In this document: piece by piece, positions 33,800 to 40,395 of the stretch
Numbering within the stretch: position 1 is the first letter of the stretch
Layout of the letters: every line of letters begins with the position of its first letter
Source of the DNA: a virus
IMG/VR virus record: IMGVR_UViG_3300009102_000003
Coordinates: 1 to 45,928 of that record
DNA length: 45,928 nt
Strand: one strand, 5' to 3'
Notes under the pieces: generated by a model
The model's database searches: none
What the model saw: the letters and a program-made list of their open reading frames with translations, nothing else
What the model was told of the DNA's origin: nothing
Program-made: the position numbers and the translations under genes

Positions 33800-34299
33800 T
33801 AGTAGTCTTTAAGAGCTTTCCTCATCTGTTCGCGCCTACTACCAGACATACCCGTCTCGCCACCGTACCGTATTGGACGCCGCCCTCGACCCCCGGTTCG
33901 CTGATACTGAGACTTAGGTTGCCCTTGCTGAGGCCGTTGCTGAGCTCTCTGACGAAGAGTAGGAGCCGCTCGACCCCCGGCAGCCTTAGCACGCTCTTGA
34001 CCAAAACGTCTACTCATAATGCCCTGCTTCATATACATAGCTCGTCTTTCGTGGCGTTGGCTGCCCTTCATCTGGCTCTTCATCTTTCCTGCTTCTGATT
34101 TCCCATAAAGGCCAGCCTCTTTTCTAGCTGTTCGGCGTCGAGCACGATGCTTCCGCATTAGCTGCATCCGACTCTCCATCCGCCCAGCTCGTCTAGTTCC
34201 TTTGTCCCCTTCAGTCTTTCCACCGTATCGTTTAACTCGATCTGCCAATCTCGCCGGTTTAGAACTATAATCACTTTTATGTGGGTTGCCGTATGCCAT
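33799..34299 (-). CDS. arginine-rich low-complexity protein, basic-battery member
   Basis: A 166-residue protein, close to 30 percent Arg plus Lys by eye (RKHRARRRTARKEAG, GRGRRPIRYG), with Gln-rich stretches (RQRAQQRPQQGQ) and little hydrophobic core. It looks disordered and would bind nucleic acid strongly. No family recognised. Confidence 0.6.
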   Translation of the reverse strand: MAYGNPHKSDYSSKPARLADRVKRYGGKTEGDKGTRRAGRMESRMQLMRKHRARRRTARKEAGLYGKSEAGKMKSQMKGSQRHERRAMYMKQGIMSRRFGQERAKAAGGRAAPTLRQRAQQRPQQGQPKSQYQRTGGRGRRPIRYGGETGMSGSRREQMRKALKDY

Positions 34300-34310
34300 A
34301 CTTTTACTCC

Positions 34311-34820
34311 TTAGGCTTCCCCGCCACCTCTGGGGGTATAGCCTCCTGCTTGTCTTGCTTTACTACGACCCTTGCTTTCAAGGGATTGAACTCGTTCTGT
34401 CATTTTTCTAACTATACCTGGGACAGCGAATCCTCCTAGAATAGTCCTCGGTCCTCTAGGTAGCTTTTTCTTTGCGATGGGGTCGAACTTCCGCGCTATC
34501 TTTCGTACTTTCTGTTCTAGCTTGCGAAGAGGAGATGTGTGGGATTGTATAGATCGTTCATGTCTCATTAGGCCTTCTACATCTGTGAGGCCTACTCCCT
34601 TTTTAGCAGCCTTGAGGGTTGTTTGAGCTCCTCCCAGGGCTTTGCTTGCACTCCTTCTAGATGTAAGCCCCGTATCTCCTATTGCCCTAGCAGAGATCTT
34701 TAAGGACCTAGCAGCCTTCGCTTGATGTCGTAGTTCTTTGATCTTACCTTTAGGCTTTTCAGGAGCCTTGAGGGATTGGAACAGCCCTCTGGCCTCTGGA
34801 TCATATCTTTCTCCAGGCAT
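34311..34820 (-). CDS. basic, lysine/arginine-rich protein, basic-battery member
   Basis: A 169-residue basic protein with repeated alanine-lysine-arginine helices (AKAARSLKISARAIG, LRKLEQKVRKIARKFDPIAKKK) and a Gly/Arg-rich tail (GYTPRGGG). Weak helical structure. No family recognised. Confidence 0.55.
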   Translation of the reverse strand: MPGERYDPEARGLFQSLKAPEKPKGKIKELRHQAKAARSLKISARAIGDTGLTSRRSASKALGGAQTTLKAAKKGVGLTDVEGLMRHERSIQSHTSPLRKLEQKVRKIARKFDPIAKKKLPRGPRTILGGFAVPGIVRKMTERVQSLESKGRSKARQAGGYTPRGGGEA

Positions 34821-34822
34821 AA

Positions 34823-35203
34823 TTATACCGCCGATACTGCACTTGGTTTTTGTCGTTGCTGGCGCTTCTTCTGGAACTTGGACATCTGTTCCTCCGCTGG
34901 AGCTGCACCACCAGCCGGAACAATGTTCTGCTGAGCGGTTCGCCTCTGCAATGCTATATTGGCTAGAGCTTCTTCAGGAACCTGATTGTTCTGTCCTAGA
35001 GGTCCCTGTGCCTGTGCTCTCTGCCTAAGCATCGGTGGCTTAACATCTTCTGGATCTTTTCCTAGAATGCCCAAGCCAGCAGTTGAAGGAGCTGTAAGCG
35101 ATGGACGATTTCCAGCCGCACGTCCCCCTTGCTGTTTAGGCGTAGCCTTTTTCTTCTTAGAATTATTGTTATTTAGAATGCCAGTGCTTGTTCCACCAGC
35201 CAT
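34823..35203 (-). CDS. Gln/Lys-rich low-complexity protein
   Basis: A 126-residue protein with an Asn/Lys run (NNNNSKKKKATPKQQGG), Ala/Gln/Pro-rich middle, and basic end (KFQKKRQQRQKP). Probably disordered. No family recognised. It precedes the 169-residue basic protein. Confidence 0.5.
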   Translation of the reverse strand: MAGGTSTGILNNNNSKKKKATPKQQGGRAAGNRPSLTAPSTAGLGILGKDPEDVKPPMLRQRAQAQGPLGQNNQVPEEALANIALQRRTAQQNIVPAGGAAPAEEQMSKFQKKRQQRQKPSAVSAV

Positions 35204-35206
35204 GAC

Positions 35207-35407
35207 TTAATCGAATCCGCCGTCCAGTTCCTTCTCAGCCGCAGTGTCACCAGGAGTGGGAGACTGCGAATGCCCGCCTTCATTATAGGCATCCTTAGTG
35301 GTTGGCGTTGAGCTAGAAGCTGTATTCGGATCGCCTTTGGTTTCTGACCAGTTAGCGCCTGAGAGAGCGTTGTCGTCAAAGCCCTTCTCTAATCCCTTTT
35401 CAGCCAT
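35207..35407 (-). CDS. small acidic low-complexity protein
   Basis: A 66-residue acidic protein, the opposite of its neighbours in charge. It begins EKGLEKGFDDN and ends AEKELDGGFD, two similar ends around a Ser/Thr/Pro/Asp-rich middle. Function unknown; it may pair with the basic proteins. Confidence 0.5.
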   Translation of the reverse strand: MAEKGLEKGFDDNALSGANWSETKGDPNTASSSTPTTKDAYNEGGHSQSPTPGDTAAEKELDGGFD

Positions 35408-35422
35408 TTTCTACTCCTTTAC

Positions 35423-35716
35423 TTATGCCTCTAGACCGAGATTGATATTCCGGTGCAGAGTTATCAGGGTTACCTTATTGCCAGCCGAGCCAACAAGGGT
35501 AACCGTATTTACACCGTCATCAGTGACGGTTACAGCCGCTTCGCCAGCATCTCGAACCTGTGCTGAAGAAGCGTTAGCGGCGGTATTCGCTAGACGTGGC
35601 ACCGTTACGGTGTCGCTAGCAGATACCAGAGTCACGTTACTGACGCCAATAACCACGTCAGCTCCCAGTTGTTTGACATCATTGAATGATTGTCCTGTTG
35701 GTGCGATAAGAGCCAT
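35423..35716 (-). CDS. small beta-rich protein (paralogue group)
   Basis: A 97-residue protein, beta-rich: GVSNVTLVSASDTVTVPRLA, an Ala/Asn-rich loop, then VTVTDDGVNTVTLVGSAGNK and VTLITLHRNIN. It closely resembles its neighbour at 35732, including the TLxTLH motif at the C-terminus. A jelly-roll or Ig-like domain is suggested. Confidence 0.6.
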   Translation of the reverse strand: MALIAPTGQSFNDVKQLGADVVIGVSNVTLVSASDTVTVPRLANTAANASSAQVRDAGEAAVTVTDDGVNTVTLVGSAGNKVTLITLHRNINLGLEA

Positions 35717-35731
35717 TTATTTTCTCCTTTC

Positions 35732-35995
35732 TTAGAGACCAGCAGCATTGCCAGTGTGTAAAGTAGTAAGACGAGTCTTCCCCTTCGATCCACCAGTCAA
35801 TGTTGCTACAGTACCAGAAACGGTAACCGTAGGAGCGGTTTGACCTACCCCTGGCAGGACTGCGGCACTGACGATTCTTTCACCAATATCCACTGTGTCC
35901 CCATCATTGTCGAAATTGACAATACTTGTTACGTAATGAACACCATCACGAAACGGATTGTCAATACTCTGTGCTTGAATTGCTAATGAAGCCAT
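35732..35995 (-). CDS. small beta-rich protein (paralogue group)
   Basis: An 87-residue protein: SIVNFDNDGDTVDIGERIV, PTVTVSGTVATLTGGS, then GKTRLTTLHTGNAAG. It shares the (D/S)DTV motif, the V(T)VSGxxxTL stretch and the final TTLHxGN with the 97-residue neighbour, and the first two with the 84-residue protein at 30234. Virion decoration is the favoured guess. Confidence 0.6.
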   Translation of the reverse strand: MASLAIQAQSIDNPFRDGVHYVTSIVNFDNDGDTVDIGERIVSAAVLPGVGQTAPTVTVSGTVATLTGGSKGKTRLTTLHTGNAAGL

Positions 35996-36038
35996 ATACT
36001 TCCCTCCTTTATTTTCCTTACTCAGGAAAATCTATTGA

Positions 36039-36761
36039 TTACTTTCCAGTCATAGCCTTTCGTGTACGAGCCGCTTTTTCGAGAGTTCCATACTTCTCTT
36101 CAGATCTTATTCTCAGACGCCTCTCCGCAATCTTTGGTTTAATAACTCTCTGGTGTATACGTTTGCCTGCTTTGATAATATCTCTGGTGCCTTCAACAGC
36201 GCCACGGCCCACACCGAGAGGACCAGCTATCCGAAGGACATTACCGGCCCCCCATGCAGCGGCCTTACGAAGCAAACCTTTTCCAGCCGCACGTGTAATG
36301 ATATTCCTACCAGTTTGCCCCGTCATAAGTCTACCTGCTGGTGATTTGCCGATAGCTCCCGCGAAGCTTCCTCCTTGCTTATGCAGGCCTGCGAATCTAC
36401 GTACTGCTCCAGGCCGCTTAGGACCAGCAGCAGGCTTATCAGGAGTAGGAGTAGGAGCAGTAGGCTTCTTATACTCTACTAAGGCAGTTCCAGTCTTCTT
36501 TGCTGCTGTTTTCTGCATCGCTTCACGGAATCTCTCGCCTGTCACTTTGACAGCTTTTGCTTGCTTCTGGGAAGCAGCCGCTCTAATACGGGTTCTACCT
36601 GCCTCTTGAGTCTTTTTGAGCTTAGCCACGTCACGTTCTGTTTTACTAGCTATCCGCGCTTCCCAGCTTTGCTTTTGCAACTGGGGCAGACCCGCAGGCT
36701 TCGTCATTTTGAAGCCTGGACGGCCTTTGCCTCTAATGAGCTTAGGCTTATTATCAGCCAT
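36039..36761 (-). CDS. basic, Lys/Arg/Ala-rich protein, basic-battery member
   Basis: A 240-residue protein, strongly basic: KPKLIRGKGRPGF, KKTAAKKTGTAL, RRFAGLHKQGGSFAG, RKAAAWGAGNVLRIAG, and a basic end. The middle is Ala/Gly/Pro-rich and the C-terminal half contains short amphipathic segments (LRIAGPLGVGRGAVEGTRDI). The 43-base gap after its stop (35996-36038) holds a weak 8-bp AT-rich hairpin (36011-36031). The ribosome site AGGAGG precedes it and a late promoter lies at 36795. No family recognised. Confidence 0.55.
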   Translation of the reverse strand: MADNKPKLIRGKGRPGFKMTKPAGLPQLQKQSWEARIASKTERDVAKLKKTQEAGRTRIRAAASQKQAKAVKVTGERFREAMQKTAAKKTGTALVEYKKPTAPTPTPDKPAAGPKRPGAVRRFAGLHKQGGSFAGAIGKSPAGRLMTGQTGRNIITRAAGKGLLRKAAAWGAGNVLRIAGPLGVGRGAVEGTRDIIKAGKRIHQRVIKPKIAERRLRIRSEEKYGTLEKAARTRKAMTGK

Positions 36762-36794
36762 ATTTCCTCCTAGAAATAAGATAGCCTTAATCTA

Positions 36795-36803
36795 ATTATA
36801 ACC
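36795..36803 (-). promoter_or_regulatory. late promoter element GGTTATAAT
   Basis: The - strand reads GGTTATAATTAG 34 bases before the start of the 240-residue basic protein gene and just after the stop of the 410-residue gene. One of five matching sites. No clear -35. Confidence 0.6.
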
Positions 36804-36808
36804 TATAA

Positions 36809-38041
36809 CTATCCGCCAAAAAGTTGTGTAGACATTGTTGGGCTAAAAGATTGTCTAATTCGAGTGCTAGCTTTCCCAGCTACTTTAGACATTCTGCGCT
36901 GTCTAGAAGTCCTAGACGCAAATCCCTTAGCACCAATTCGCTCTAGGGGCGAGGTGGAGGTGAAGCTCGCCATAGGACGTTGGTATTCTGACGGTCGTCC
37001 AGGCCCTCCCAGCTCCGTGCCACGAGTAGCAAAGTATCTTGAGAGGTTCGCCCCAGGCATGTTATAGCTTTCTTCACTAACTCTTCCAGACTTATCTAGA
37101 ATAGGAGGCCTGGGAGTGACTCGTTTGTGAGTTCCCGGCCCAGGTGTAGGTGGGACTCCAGCACTTCTAAACGTCTTTTTCATTTCATTCTGTTGCTGTA
37201 CTCTCCACTTTTCCCAACTCTTATATGTGTCTCTCTGTTGCCTTTCCCTTAGGCGTGCTCCTCTGCCAATTCGTACAGGACCCATTCTAGGTGGCATGTA
37301 GCCTTGCCGAGCACGCATACTCAATTGTCCATACGCTTCAATCTCTTTCTCAGCACCGGACTTGCCCATTTTACCAAAAGTTTCTTTTATGAAATCTCTC
37401 TGTTCACCGACCCGAGTGGGTCCTCTAACGTCACCAACCCCTTCGCCAGTTATACTTCTAGCCCAATTCTTCCTGACTGCGTTGATCTTATCTTGAAGGT
37501 TTTGAGCTTCTGTTGGGCCTCTAACGATTCCTCCGGTAGAGGGGTCGAATTGCATTTGCCTTGCAGTAGCTCTACGTGTGGCTCTTCCAATCTTGCTAAA
37601 TCTCTCCATCGAAGTACTGAATTGATCGAGCCCTCTACGTTTTAGCCCCATACGTTTCTGCTGCCTTGGTTCGGTTCGTCCTTCACCAACAAGCTGAGTA
37701 CCACGGAATCCAGTCTTGCGATCAAAATCTCGCTGGAATCCCTTACCTCCGCTCAGAGTACGTCCCAATGGACTTGGTTGTAGTCTAGAGCTACCAAATC
37801 CCCCCGTAGCCCGTCGCATATCCCGAGGATGTAGGGGCCTTTTTGCCCATGTGGGCGTGAACGCTGGTTTGTGAATGGTACTAGGAGGTGCTTCCTTGGC
37901 TATCTGTTGCCTAAACCGTCTTCGCCTAGCTTGCTTCGCAGCTTGCTTCCCCTCTTCAATCGTAGTATTAGCTTCACTGCGTTGTTGTTGAGCAGCTTTA
38001 ACTCGATCTAGGTAAACTTGTTTTACAGGACCAATAGCCAT
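36809..38041 (-). CDS. large arginine-rich protein, basic-battery member
   Basis: A 410-residue basic, low-complexity protein. It has an N-terminal coiled-coil-like segment (EEGKQAAKQARRRRFRQQIAK), then a Gly/Arg/Pro-rich body with repeated GRATRR, KRRG, RPPI, GRGARLRERQQ motifs, and short conserved-looking blocks (MPPRMGPVR, YNMPGANLSRYF). No enzymatic motif and no family recognised. Its ATG overlaps the cREC stop (TAATG), so the two are co-translated. Confidence 0.6.
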   Translation of the reverse strand: MAIGPVKQVYLDRVKAAQQQRSEANTTIEEGKQAAKQARRRRFRQQIAKEAPPSTIHKPAFTPTWAKRPLHPRDMRRATGGFGSSRLQPSPLGRTLSGGKGFQRDFDRKTGFRGTQLVGEGRTEPRQQKRMGLKRRGLDQFSTSMERFSKIGRATRRATARQMQFDPSTGGIVRGPTEAQNLQDKINAVRKNWARSITGEGVGDVRGPTRVGEQRDFIKETFGKMGKSGAEKEIEAYGQLSMRARQGYMPPRMGPVRIGRGARLRERQQRDTYKSWEKWRVQQQNEMKKTFRSAGVPPTPGPGTHKRVTPRPPILDKSGRVSEESYNMPGANLSRYFATRGTELGGPGRPSEYQRPMASFTSTSPLERIGAKGFASRTSRQRRMSKVAGKASTRIRQSFSPTMSTQLFGG

Positions 38042-38415
38042 TACGTACCAAAGGGTGTGTAGACTGCTTTGAGTCCAAGTTTCTCAATCCGCTCAGTCAT
38101 CTCCCTACCAGCGGGAGGATTCCAAGAATGTACTATAAACTGACATCCTCGTATAGCGTTCAATCCATCTGAATCTAGACTTTCTAAGTATCTTACAACT
38201 GCCATTCCACAGTTTTTGTCAAAGCTGTTTTGAGCTCCGTCGCCTTCTAAGTCATGATCCAGCCGTGCTTGAACTAGAACTGTTGCATAGTCTCGTAAAA
38301 CTGAGATGGCTTCAGGCGCAGTCTTGCACCAGATAGTATGATCCCGTAAATCAGGGGTCATCCGCTGATAGGCAAGGGCCGCCCTATTGGGATTGTCATC
38401 TAGAAAGAGAATCAT
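38041..38415 (-). CDS. receiver-like cyclic-phosphate-processing (cREC) domain protein
   Basis: A 124-residue protein with a receiver-like fold. It shows FLDDNPNR at residues 4-11, LDHDLEGDG at 52-60, and a C-terminal VHSWNPPAGREM (about 95-106). This set matches the cREC family (cyclic-phosphate processing receiver domain) proposed to act on RNA repair ends, more than two-component receivers, which lack the H-S-x-N signature. It sits between two arginine-rich virion-region genes and overlaps one. The role is inferred; no phosphatase test is possible here. Confidence 0.7.
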   Translation of the reverse strand: MILFLDDNPNRAALAYQRMTPDLRDHTIWCKTAPEAISVLRDYATVLVQARLDHDLEGDGAQNSFDKNCGMAVVRYLESLDSDGLNAIRGCQFIVHSWNPPAGREMTERIEKLGLKAVYTPFGT

Positions 38416-38418
38416 CTC

Positions 38419-39636
38419 TTATCGCCTTGCGAAGGGCGTAAAGGATCTAGAGCTTGAGCGAGCCGGTGAGACTTTTACTTGCGAACGGAACGAAGCGTAA
38501 GATCTCTTAGGGGCGCTGGGCCGAGGAGAGGTTGGTCGTCGGTAAGCTGCACGGGAGGGATACGAACCTTTAGGGGTAGGGGCTCTCCGCGTGGGTGTTT
38601 TATACCTGCTAACGGTGCCACGTCCACTCGGAGCTACGTAAGTGGAACCGGAAGGGGTGTATCTGGTTCGACCCCGCTGCCCCATGGCAGCCGTGGAAGT
38701 AGAAGGTCTATAGGTGGAGACTCTAGCAGCTCCGGTATAAGGATCTCTAGCTGCTGAGCTTCCACCTGCGTATTGTCGAGCTGTGGGCATTCGTCCGATG
38801 GTGGTAGGTGCGACCCTACCAATCTGGCGGTTGTACCCGCGTGTGATGGGAGCCTGTCTCCTAGCCTGATACCCGCGTGGAGTAATAGTTCTTTCACGTT
38901 TCGCGAATGCGCTTCTACCTTTCAGAACCTCTCTTCGTCGAGAAGCTATATTGGCTCGCTGAATTGGCCGATTCCTTGCTTGTAGTGCTTTTCGTTGTCT
39001 GCTAGCTATCCTAGCTGCTGCGGGGCTCCGCTTAAATTCTTTCAGCGTTCGTTCTCTTAACTTAGGTGCGCGTTGCCAAGCTCGAAATTTTTTGAGGGCA
39101 CCTACAGCAAGCGCTCCTCCTGCTGCTCCTGCGGCTGCTCCAGCGAATTTACCAGCCTTAGAACCGAAAAACTTGTATGCGCTTTCTGGACTGCTCTTTG
39201 CGTAAGCCTGCGCCGCCATGCCAACGGCCATCCCACCTAGCTTTCTAGCCTCCTTTTGACCACGAACCCTTCCTGTACGGAAGCGTCTGGTTATCATTTT
39301 ACCACTGGCAGGATCACGAACCTTAACGGTCTGACCTCTACTCTGTTGTGTCCTTCTTGCTCCAAACAGGATATCTCCTACCGATGATGCCCGCGTCCCA
39401 AGAGGACCAAGGGCACCAGCACCAGCTCGTAGTATTGATCCAGTCGTCCCCTGCCAGCGTTTTTGAAGGAACCGTCCAACCTTACCAGTACGTTTTCCAA
39501 TAAGTCCCTCTCTTCGGAATCTGCTGTACGCACTTTTGGCGCCGGTCACAAGTCCACGCAACCCACCCTCACCCGCCTTTGTCTGGGCTGGTCGTGCTTG
39601 TAATCCTAGTGTTCGGGTTGCTGCTAGTGTAGCCAT
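38419..39636 (-). CDS. large arginine-rich protein, basic-battery member
   Basis: A 405-residue, extremely basic protein. By my count it has about 66 Arg and 25 Lys against about 11 Asp plus Glu. A segment near 155-200 is Gly/Ala-rich and hydrophobic (KFAGAAAGAAGGALAVGALKKF). The last 180 residues are Arg/Ser/Thr/Pro/Tyr-rich with repeated RxxY and SxRP motifs, like histone H1 tails or protamines. The hydrophobic stretch plus basic tail suggests a DNA-binding or membrane-touching internal protein. No family recognised. Confidence 0.65.
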   Translation of the reverse strand: MATLAATRTLGLQARPAQTKAGEGGLRGLVTGAKSAYSRFRREGLIGKRTGKVGRFLQKRWQGTTGSILRAGAGALGPLGTRASSVGDILFGARRTQQSRGQTVKVRDPASGKMITRRFRTGRVRGQKEARKLGGMAVGMAAQAYAKSSPESAYKFFGSKAGKFAGAAAGAAGGALAVGALKKFRAWQRAPKLRERTLKEFKRSPAAARIASRQRKALQARNRPIQRANIASRRREVLKGRSAFAKRERTITPRGYQARRQAPITRGYNRQIGRVAPTTIGRMPTARQYAGGSSAARDPYTGAARVSTYRPSTSTAAMGQRGRTRYTPSGSTYVAPSGRGTVSRYKTPTRRAPTPKGSYPSRAAYRRPTSPRPSAPKRSYASFRSQVKVSPARSSSRSFTPFARR

Positions 39637-39812
39637 TACCTACCTAACCTCCCCTTAGACTTCGCCTTTCCTCTAAGAGGAATCTTTGCCCCATGCTTTC
39701 GTGCTTCACTTAGCGCAATAGCAATAGCCTGCTTCTGGGGTCTTCCAGAATGCACCAGCTCACTAATATTTGAGCCGACTGTCTTCTTTGATGTTCCTTT
39801 GAGCAGAGGCAT
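39636..39812 (-). CDS. DUF6496-like small basic protein
   Basis: A 58-residue protein starting [16 protein letters not shown]. The [22 protein letters not shown] pattern is that of the DUF6496 family of small phage proteins of unknown function. I chose the ATG at 39812, on the TAATG overlap with the previous stop, because family members start MPL; ATG 39821 adds three residues. Confidence 0.65.
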   Translation of the reverse strand: MPLLKGTSKKTVGSNISELVHSGRPQKQAIAIALSEARKHGAKIPLRGKAKSKGRLGR

Positions 39813-40183
39813 TAGTTCCATGCTCCTCTAAACCCTAAAGACCCAAGTCGTTTCCTAGCTCTGACATTACCAATAGCTCTAGATATTGGATCAGTGTTAG
39901 GAATATTTTGATCTCCAGCCATAGCTTTCTGAAAACGTGAAGGAGTAGTCTGGCCTACCTGGTATGCTTCGTTGTAGATTCCATCTATAAACTTGCGAGT
40001 ATCTTTCGGGTCTCGCTTTTCCCCAGGGGGAGGCTTAGGAATCCCAGTAACTCTTTCATATAGATTCTCTACATTGTCATTAAGCCGTTTTACTTCCTTG
40101 TCTTTAGCTGTAAGGGGTTTCCCTGTAGTAACAGCCTTCTTAGCTTTCGTGCGTAGCTTTGACTTTTTCACTTTTTCAGCCAT
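39812..40183 (-). CDS. small basic protein, basic-battery member
   Basis: A 123-residue basic protein. Lysine-rich start ([16 protein letters not shown]), a helix with [16 protein letters not shown], a Pro/Lys/Arg linker ([10 protein letters not shown]), and a C-terminal region ending with [11 protein letters not shown]. No family recognised. Overlaps the gene before by one base. Confidence 0.55.
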   Translation of the reverse strand: MAEKVKKSKLRTKAKKAVTTGKPLTAKDKEVKRLNDNVENLYERVTGIPKPPPGEKRDPKDTRKFIDGIYNEAYQVGQTTPSRFQKAMAGDQNIPNTDPISRAIGNVRARKRLGSLGFRGAWN

Positions 40184-40386
40184 TAGAGTGCCCTTCGAGG
40201 CCTAGGTCTATGGCCAAGCTTGAAATTCTTTTGTCCTTTAATACGCCCACGAATCCTACTCTCAGCTCTGTTTTGCATTAAGAGTTTAGTAGGAGACATG
40301 CTATCTAGGAATTCTTTCGCACGTGTCCTGTCACCCATGAATGATGGGCTTTTAAGAATTGCAAAAGCTCGCCCTACACTAGCCAT
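40183..40386 (-). CDS. small basic protein, basic-battery member
   Basis: A 67-residue protein ending in a basic run (IRGRIKGQKNFKLGHRPRPRR). No family recognised. It lies between the portal gene and the 123-residue basic protein with a 9-base gap. Confidence 0.5.
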   Translation of the reverse strand: MASVGRAFAILKSPSFMGDRTRAKEFLDSMSPTKLLMQNRAESRIRGRIKGQKNFKLGHRPRPRRAL

Positions 40387-40395
40387 TACTTCCCT

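Noticed and set aside
34815-34825. TATAAT-like sequence on the - strand just before the 169-residue gene
   Set aside because: It overlaps the start and stop codons with no spacing for a leader and lacks the G-T prefix context of the other sites; judged chance.
39813-39821. ATG 39821 as start of the DUF6496-like protein
   Set aside because: The ribosome site is only one base away from it; the ATG at 39812 has the TAATG overlap and family-like MPL start.
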